From Phoronis ovalis (taxonomy: Eukaryota > Phoronida > Phoronidae), in assembly GCA_028565635.1 (NCBI GenBank), contig JAOXYB010041682.1, positions 1-12,918 of the forward strand: a DNA stretch of 12,918 nucleotides. The letters are read 5' to 3'. Below the pieces are notes generated by a model that had not been told where the DNA came from, did no database searches, and was given only the letters and a program-made list of their open reading frames with translations. A program made the position numbers and the translations under genes. Numbering within the stretch: position 1 is the stretch's first letter; every line of letters begins with the position of its first letter. This document shows positions 8,401 through 12,918 of the stretch, piece by piece.

Positions 8401-10423
8401 AATTTGCACTTTAATGCTTTTTGCTAGTATGTTGATTTAAACATTTTGAACATGAAAAAATAGAAATGTCATTATTTTTGGTGGAAAACCGCATATTGCA
8501 CTGGTTATGGTATGCTTAACAAACTTACAGTTGGGCTGTTCGTGTCTCTCCTGCCATTGCCAACAGAATAGTAGATGCAACAAGAAGTATTTTAAACAAG
8601 TTTCTGCCAGATATATACATTTATACTGATCACCACAAAGGCAGTCAGTCAGGAAAGTGAGTATTAACAACAACGTTACTGAGTTCATTATACATCTTGT
8701 TATCGTAGGTTTTTGCGATCATCATACGTATACCTCATTTTGGAAAAACTTGGAATTACTGTCTCTCTAATATGTTTAGAGATTTAGTGTTTTTTAACCG
8801 AAAAGGAAAAATTCAAATAATTACGAATGTAATGGATGATACCCCATCACTATAAATAGCTCCTAATAAATATATGTAATGAATGATAGTCAAATATACT
8901 ATAAATATAGCTCCAAATGTTGTGACTCGCGTTTCATCCGTCATTTTACTGGACGTGCCTTATTATTTCTGTTGGACCTGTATTTTTGTTTTAATTGCTA
9001 TATATTTATCTAAGAATACCTATTAACTCCAATCATTTGCTTATCAATGACTGTTGTTCACTAGTTTCTTAGGGACTGGTCATTAATTTATGGGAGGGTT
9101 GTCAATATAAAAAGGGGTCAACAAAGTTTAGACATCTTCTAAAGGGTGATTAAAAAGTGTGCATCTGTTGGAGGGAGGGGTCAAAAAGGTTTCTCTGTTT
9201 TGGGCTGAGATCTATTAAATTAATGTGCATAGAAACAAAATTTTCTCCAAAAGGCACTAAAATCATATCTCAATCTAAAGTCTAAAGAGAGACAGTTTGC
9301 TATAGGTTTTCAAACCTAGTCAAGAGTAATCAGTTCCTTTTTAAATTACAGATCGCCAGGATTTGGTCTTACATTAGTTGCAGAGACAACCAATGGTGCT
9401 TTTTTATGTGCAGAATCAAGCTCAAATCTCAAAGGTTCAGAAAACGGACCAACAATACCAGAAGACCTGGGCAAATACACAGCTAAATTGCTGCTAGAAG
9501 AAATTTACAGGGTATCAGACTTTTTTTTAAACAGTCGCAAGTCAACAGCCTTGTGAACAACCTGTCCAAATCAAAAGCTTCATTTTCCATGTAAACCAGA
9601 TCAAGTCTTATTTTACGCAAAATGTTGTCGACAATGTTGATATGCAATGTAGCATCAAGATGATTACACAGCATTCTTTCTGAACACATCTTGCTCACAT
9701 GGTTTTAACATTCATGGCTCTAGTCCTACATACTGAAAGTGTTTTTAATTAATTCAAGGTATTATGCATAATTCTTACTATCCTGGCAAAATTGTGGTCA
9801 GTGCTTTGCTCTCGTTTGTATGTGAAGTTATACGCTGTAAATTAGAGATGCAACCTTTTGACTGGTTGGTAAAATAAAACTCCAGTGACAATCTCCTTAC
9901 TATGTAGTGAATCATTGTTTTTAGTACATTTTGCTGCATTACAGGGAGGATGTGTAGATTCGACAAGTCAAAGTATTGCTACAGTGTTCATGACATTAGG
10001 ACAAACAGATGTATCCAAAATTCAAACAGGCCCCTTATCACCATACACGTAAGTTGCCTGTTATAGCTGACAAGTCCTTTTCAAAATGTTTTGTTTATTA
10101 GTCAAATCAGAAATTGCAAAAAAAAATAAGGAAATCAAGGCGTATGTGCCTGTTATTGTTACTGTCATGGGAATCATTAATCATTACTAAAGGAATACAA
10201 CACCATTAGTAAACCTTTTAAAGTATCATAGTATTTGTAACCTTAATTATTTCTTTTCAGAATACAGTATTTACGTCATATAAAAGATTTTTTCCATGTG
10301 ATGTTTAAAATAGAAACGCAACAAACTGACTCTGAGGAAGATGGGAATAGAAAGGGTGGAGAGAAAGTACTATTAACATGTGTTGGTGTAGGTTATACTA
10401 ACATTGGCAAGAAAATCATGTAG
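5353..10423 (+). CDS. RCL1: RCL1: RNA 3'-terminal phosphate cyclase-like protein, 18S rRNA processing factor
   Basis: Nine coding exons join in frame: 5353-5476, 5770-5841, 6840-7015, 7573-7647, 8122-8246, 8531-8656, 9352-9511, 9945-10048 and 10261-10423 (1125 bases, 374 aa plus TAG; human RCL1 is 373 aa). The product is colinear with human RCL1. Landmarks are the N-terminal YDGCNFLRQRLVLATLSG, the family signature RGAAPQGGGEI (aa 153-163), TDPGKIKRIRG, NKFLPDIYIYTDH and LLLEEIYRGGCVDST. Family knowledge: RCL1 lacks cyclase activity and acts with the GTPase BMS1 in the nucleolar small-subunit processome. By eye, the position of the RtcA catalytic histidine is Tyr275 here, and the GCNFLRQRL start and DDNPGLRDFE favour RCL1 over RTCA. 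The ATG has A at -3 and G at +4. Intron 5 appears to be U12-type. Confidence 0.96.
5770..5841 (+). CDS. RCL1: RCL1 coding exon 2 (aa 42-65)
   Basis: The acceptor TGTTGCAG precedes DFETSFIRLLDQISNGSRIE and VNET, matching human DFEASFIRLLDKITNGSRIE. The donor is GTAATA at 5842. Confidence 0.95.
5842..6839 (+). other. RCL1: RCL1 intron 2, longest intron
   Basis: This is a 998-bp intron. It carries AT-rich sequence with a few intronic AATAAA/AATAAAATAAA strings near 5884, and no recognisable gene, repeat or RNA. Confidence 0.85.
6840..7015 (+). CDS. RCL1: RCL1 coding exon 3 (aa 66-124)
   Basis: The acceptor ATTACAG is followed by GTTLFYQPGMLIGGNFEHEC, RGIGYYLEGLLCLAPF and LRGVTNDQTDPS. The donor is GTAAGT at 7016, phase 0. 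The open frame continues past the donor only by chance. Confidence 0.95.
7573..7647 (+). CDS. RCL1: RCL1 coding exon 4 (aa 125-149)
   Basis: The acceptor CATTTTAG is followed by VDLLKLSAFPVMKKYLGTDE and GLELK, aligning with human VDVLKATALPLLKQFGIDGE. The donor is GTAACT at 7648, phase 0. Confidence 0.93.
8122..8246 (+). CDS. RCL1: RCL1 coding exon 5 (aa 150-190), cyclase signature
   Basis: The exon encodes INRRGAAPQGGGEILFQCPC, which fits the cyclase-family pattern G-x2-P-x-GGG-x-[LIV], then FTDPGKIKRIRGT. It ends with GC of Ala191, directly before GTATCCTTT, a U12-type donor. Confidence 0.95.
8247..8530 (+). other. RCL1: RCL1 intron 5, U12-type (minor spliceosome) intron
   Basis: The donor GTATCCTTT (8247-8255) matches the U12 consensus (A/G)TATCCTTT exactly. 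The branch-site candidate ATGCTTAAC (8512-8520) matches 7 of 9 positions of TTCCTTAAC. The branch A is 11-12 bases before the AG, and there is no polypyrimidine tract. All are features of the GT-AG subclass of U12 introns. The reading frame fixes the junction (GC/T, Ala191), phase 2. Confidence 0.88.
8531..8656 (+). CDS. RCL1: RCL1 coding exon 6 (aa 191-232)
   Basis: Following an acceptor with no polypyrimidine tract (AAACTTACAG), this exon encodes AWAVRVSPAIANRIVDATRS and NKFLPDIYIYTDHHKGSQSG, matching human YSVRVSPQMANRIVDSARSI. The donor is GTGAGT at 8657, phase 2. Confidence 0.95.
9071..9195. repeat. G-rich repeat-like fragment in RCL1 intron 6
   Basis: The segment begins AGGGACTGGTCATTAATTTA and contains two similar words, AAAGGGGTCAACAAAG and GAGGGGTCAAAAAGG. 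Its base composition differs from the surrounding intron. It resembles the ends of short interspersed elements seen in marine invertebrate genomes, but I cannot name a family. Confidence 0.3.
9352..9511 (+). CDS. RCL1: RCL1 coding exon 7 (aa 233-286)
   Basis: The exon encodes KSPGFGLTLVAETTNGAFLC, then PEDLGKYTAKLLLEEIYR. The donor is GTATCA at 9512 after AGG, chosen over the base before it because only this keeps IYR-GGC in frame. Confidence 0.94.
9945..10048 (+). CDS. RCL1: RCL1 coding exon 8 (aa 287-320)
   Basis: The acceptor GCATTACAG is followed by GGCVDSTSQSIATVFMTLGQ, TDVSK and GPLSPY. The donor is GTAAGT at 10049, phase 2. Confidence 0.95.
10261..10423 (+). CDS. RCL1: RCL1 coding exon 9 (aa 321-374 and stop)
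   Basis: The acceptor TTCTTTTCAG is followed by TIQYLRHIKDFFHVMFKIET, an acidic linker, and GEKVLLTCVGVGYTNIGK, with TAG at 10421-10423. Confidence 0.95.
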
Positions 10424-10690
10424 GAAAACACAATTCGATGTTAATGTGTGTAATCCTTGCTGCACAGACAACTCCTGTTGTAAAAAGAACTAGAGGAGAA
10501 GAAAGATTATTGCAGACTTGTTCTTCCTAGTTGTGACACTGGAGATCCAATTTCTTGTGCATGTGGTGAACAATTGCCAAAATACAGCAATGACTGCTTT
10601 ATCAGTCCAGAATAGAATATCTTGAAATGTTTGGTAATTCAAATTTGTAATTAACTTTGTCACAAAATAAACTTAGTTTTACTTATATCA
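10424..10690 (+). other. RCL1: RCL1 3'UTR
   Basis: This is non-coding sequence after the TAG, ending with AATAAA at 10666-10671 and a T-rich downstream stretch. That gives a 3'UTR of about 265 bases. Confidence 0.6.
10666..10671 (+). terminator. RCL1 poly(A) signal AATAAA
   Basis: This is an exact AATAAA 243 bases after the RCL1 stop codon. Confidence 0.65.
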
Positions 10691-10861
10691 ATGTATATAA
10701 AATATAGTTTATATGAAACTACAAAACATCTGTAAGAAAATGGTAAACAAATAGAAAACATTTGTATACAAAAATCAACAAGGTTGTTTAATCGCTTCTC
10801 AACCCTTGTAGTTGAATTTGTACGAAATGATAATGGTCGAGTTAGTTCAAGCTGCAGTAAA

Positions 10862-10867
10862 TTTATT
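10862..10867 (-). terminator. Candidate SNRPA1 poly(A) signal AATAAA
   Basis: On the minus strand this is an exact AATAAA about 460 bases past the SNRPA1 stop. A variant ATTAAA lies nearer the stop, around 11020. The RCL1 3' end is about 170 bp further on. Confidence 0.45.
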
Positions 10868-11325
10868 TCTAAATACAATACAAAAACAACTGACTGGCTT
10901 TATAGTACATGTACATTTTAGGCAATGCTAACTCAGAATGGAGTTTGCAAGCAGTGCATGTTTGGAATGCTATTTGATTGTCCACAATCTTAAACAGCCA
11001 TATGCTTGCAACTTGTTACATTTAATACGAATATAACCAAAGACGATGATGAAAAACAGGGGAGGGTATAATAGCAGTAGTATTTAGTGCATCAGTTCTT
11101 ATCAGTCATAATAAATGATCAGTGAAAATATTGTGGTCGACCTAGTCTTACTGTACTGTGTAAAGATTACAATACTTAAAAGCCTATTCTGCCTTCTCAG
11201 TATGAAAAGAAGAGTCACACATTTTCAAAAATATTAAGTTGCTTCATACCAAGCAAGTTTTACTCTACTGGGTTACCATCATGCACAAAATGGCTGTTAT
11301 CAAACGGAGAATGTTTTTATGACAC
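10862..11325 (-). other. SNRPA1: Probable SNRPA1 3'UTR
   Basis: No coding frame or repeat is visible. This stretch separates the SNRPA1 stop from the candidate AATAAA. Its extent is inferred. Confidence 0.45.
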
Positions 11326-11381
11326 TTAATAATTGCCATTAGATACACCTGTGTCCATCTCCTCCTCTTCATCGGGAATCA
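11326..11381 (-). CDS. SNRPA1: SNRPA1 last exon
   Basis: The acceptor TTTGCAG is followed by IPDEEEEMDTGVSNGNY and TAA. The acidic tail ending in SNG is like the human EEEMEEDTVTNGS. Confidence 0.9.
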
Positions 11382-12107
11382 CTGCAAATAAGCAAAACAA
11401 TATATGGATGACTATAAGTGTACTACAGATACTTAAGCAATCCTAAATAATAAAAATCACAACTTGTTCATTCTCTTTATAATGATTCTACTAACATGCA
11501 CTGCAAACATTTACCTGTCAAGAGGCTTCAAATCAAACGTTTATGGTATTATAAAGAGTAGTTTTAAAATTACCTCTTTTTGGTCTGCTACTGCCAGGGA
11601 TCTGACCAGCTCGAAGCAGAGCATTTAATCTTTCTACTTCTTCAAGAGTTTTAGCATTTGCAATTGCTGCCTGGAAATGTCACAAGCCAGTAGTTTATTA
11701 CATCTAACATATAAAACAAAATACTCGACATACCCACAAAACATTTTATACATGTTATTCTTCAAACATGCCTCATGCAAAAAAATAACCATGTTGATAC
11801 AGTAGGTATCATGGGTTTTGAGAATTCAAAGGATATGATGTGTACAATAGTCAGTTCCTCACATCCACTAGATGTTGCCAGCAATTATAATGCTTGAAAT
11901 TAGTGCTATTGGAACTAAATACTTAAATATTTATTACCGTACCTTAATAGCATCCATATCCTGTCTTGATGGCCCCGAAGGTTCTGCTTGTTTCTTGCCT
12001 TCTTCTATTCCCGCACCAGGAGTGAAAGTTTTAGTTCGTTTACCTAGTTGCTGCACCAGTACTGAACCTTTCTTACCTTTGAAAAGATGTGAAGCTGCTT
12101 CCCGTTC
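11326..12107 (-). CDS. SNRPA1: SNRPA1: U2 small nuclear ribonucleoprotein A', C-terminal exons (partial)
   Basis: Three in-frame exons (12107-11943, 11670-11574, 11381-11326) encode the last 105 aa; human U2A' has 255 aa and aligns over about its last 104. Matching segments are EREAASHLFKGKKG against human ERQEAEKMFKGKRG, RTKTFTPGAG against RSKTFNPGAG, and ANAKTLEEVERLNALLRAGQ followed by IPG. The acidic EEEEMDTGVSNG tail ends at TAA (11328-11326). Family knowledge: the leucine-rich-repeat half, which binds U2B'' and U2 snRNA loop IV in the spliceosome, precedes this part and must lie right of the window. The first exon here opens in phase 0 after an acceptor at 12108. The gene converges on RCL1. 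Confidence 0.93.
11574..11670 (-). CDS. SNRPA1: SNRPA1 penultimate exon
   Basis: The acceptor ATTTCCAG is followed by AAIANAKTLEEVERLNALLR and AGQIPGSSRPKR, the best conserved part of the U2A' C-terminus. The donor is GTAATT at 11573, phase 1. Confidence 0.94.
11943..12107 (-). CDS. SNRPA1: SNRPA1 exon, third from the 3' end
   Basis: This exon encodes 55 codons from ERE to MDAIK, including the basic KGKKG and RTKTFTPGAG segments. The acceptor is TGTTGTAG and the donor GTACGG at 11942, phase 0 at both ends. Confidence 0.92.
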
Positions 12108-12918
12108 CTACAACATTCGACACAAAGCACATACTGTTTATTGCAGCAATACTAATTACTTTTGTACAAATATTTTATTCAATAGTGTACAAATTCGTAT
12201 GATACTAATTCACTAAAGACTGACCCATTTATACTAAAAAGAGCTCAATACATTTTCCCATGATTTAAATTCATTTTAGTTTATGCATATAATAAATTGC
12301 AAATAATTTTTAAAGATCTTGAACATGTAAAAATAGAAATGCCCAGGGATGCAAGCAACAGAATAATCTTACACAGAATGAACTTTATGATGATACTGAT
12401 CTGGGTAAACAGGAATATGTTAAGTAGGTTGAATATAAATTCTCCAGAAATTAGAGTTCATATTGGGCAGGTGGACCGACATTGAATCACAAAAAAGATT
12501 GTCTGCTTCAGCTAATTTTGGGATCCAGGTAAAAATTAAGTTTGATCTGTATCATGGCCTCTATTTACCTTCTGAATTAAAACGATCTCAATGTGTCAGA
12601 ATTTTCGGATCAGCAGTTGACCCACTTTAAAATGTCATTCTAATATACCATATAGCACATTTACACCCGCCCACCCATGGCCTTCATAAATCAGCATTTA
12701 AATCATTTAAGCATCGCTTTGTCTTTGCATGAAGACACTTTGTGTTTGAGGTACCCTTTTCGGAACAAACGTGGCCGAAAGTCAGCCATACTGGAAGTAA
12801 TCAAGGTCAAAATTACCCTGTAGCAAACATGAAGTTGATTGGGGCTGTTCCAGTAAAAAAAGTGGGGGAGGGGGGGAAGGCACTTTCATTTTATACCCAC
12901 CACCCATAATTTTTAATT
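12108..12918 (-). other. SNRPA1: SNRPA1 intron (5' part beyond the window)
   Basis: No exon for the preceding U2A' segment (the region ending near human LDFQKVKLK) could be found here, so the stretch reads as intron. Its right end contains a G-rich repeat-like piece. Otherwise it is AT-rich with no gene seen. Confidence 0.6.
12836..12893. repeat. G-rich repeat-like fragment at the right edge
   Basis: A GGGGCTGTTCCAG word, an A-run and then G5 and G7 runs are followed by C-rich triplets. The sequence resembles ends of short non-autonomous elements. It is too close to the edge to show termini or target duplications. Confidence 0.3.

Noticed and set aside
8437-8688. 83-codon minus-strand open frame with a hydrophobic start
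   Set aside because: It looks like a signal peptide but is the antisense of RCL1 exon 6 and the U12 intron end.
9483-9698. 71-codon minus-strand open frame in RCL1 intron 7
   Set aside because: It runs antisense across the end of RCL1 exon 7, with no splice support and no recognisable family.
11872-12216. 114-codon plus-strand open frame
   Set aside because: It is the antisense of the SNRPA1 exon at 12107-11943, which has clear U2A' similarity and splice sites.
12297-12485. 62-codon plus-strand open frame
   Set aside because: It is a chance frame in the SNRPA1 intron, with no start context, splice sites or family resemblance.
12555-12590. Minus-strand stretch reading IVLIQKV before a GGTAAAT, considered as the preceding SNRPA1 exon (human RVLDFQKVK)
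   Set aside because: The upstream codons do not match U2A', the frame hits a stop close by, and the similarity is too short to exceed chance.
12857-12881. Possible G-quadruplex from the G5 and G7 runs
   Set aside because: There are only two long G runs; folding would need irregular use of the longer run, so it is not a clean four-tract motif.

Overview
This is animal nuclear DNA: AT-rich, with short coding exons, GT-AG introns of about 210-1000 bp and AATAAA signals. Three genes can be recognised from their spliced products, and a fourth is touched only at its last exon. The proteins resemble vertebrate orthologues along their whole length. The intron sizes, gene density and small GC-rich repeat fragments suggest a marine invertebrate (cnidarian, lophotrochozoan or invertebrate deuterostome), but the species cannot be fixed from this window.

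Layout. 1-247 is a CpG-containing repeat full of TTCGTA/TACGAA words. 857-932 is a likely 3'-terminal coding exon (+ strand) of an unidentified gene whose 3'UTR runs to about 1685. 4506-1762 (- strand) is a complete five-exon ERCC8 (CSA) gene encoding 401 aa. 5353-10423 (+ strand) is a complete nine-exon RCL1 gene encoding 374 aa. 12107-11326 (- strand) holds the last three coding exons (105 aa) of SNRPA1, the U2 snRNP A' protein; its 5' part lies beyond the right edge. The genes alternate strand: unknown > < ERCC8, RCL1 > < SNRPA1. ERCC8 and RCL1 therefore share one divergent promoter region (4507-5352), and both flanking pairs are tail to tail with closely spaced poly(A) signals.

Functions. 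ERCC8 is the WD40 substrate receptor of a CUL4-DDB1 ubiquitin ligase in transcription-coupled repair. RCL1 is a non-catalytic cyclase-like factor of 18S rRNA maturation. SNRPA1 is a core U2 spliceosomal protein. All are housekeeping genes; there is no sign of an operon or a shared pathway beyond nuclear RNA and transcription metabolism.

The most notable structures concern splice sites. ERCC8 exon 3 and its splice donor are partly triplicated in tandem into intron 3. ERCC8 intron 4 begins with a 68-bp element flanked by an 8-bp direct repeat that contains the splice donor itself. RCL1 intron 5 has the hallmarks of a U12-type (minor spliceosome) intron. I found no CRISPR array, rRNA, tRNA, intact transposase or virus-like gene.
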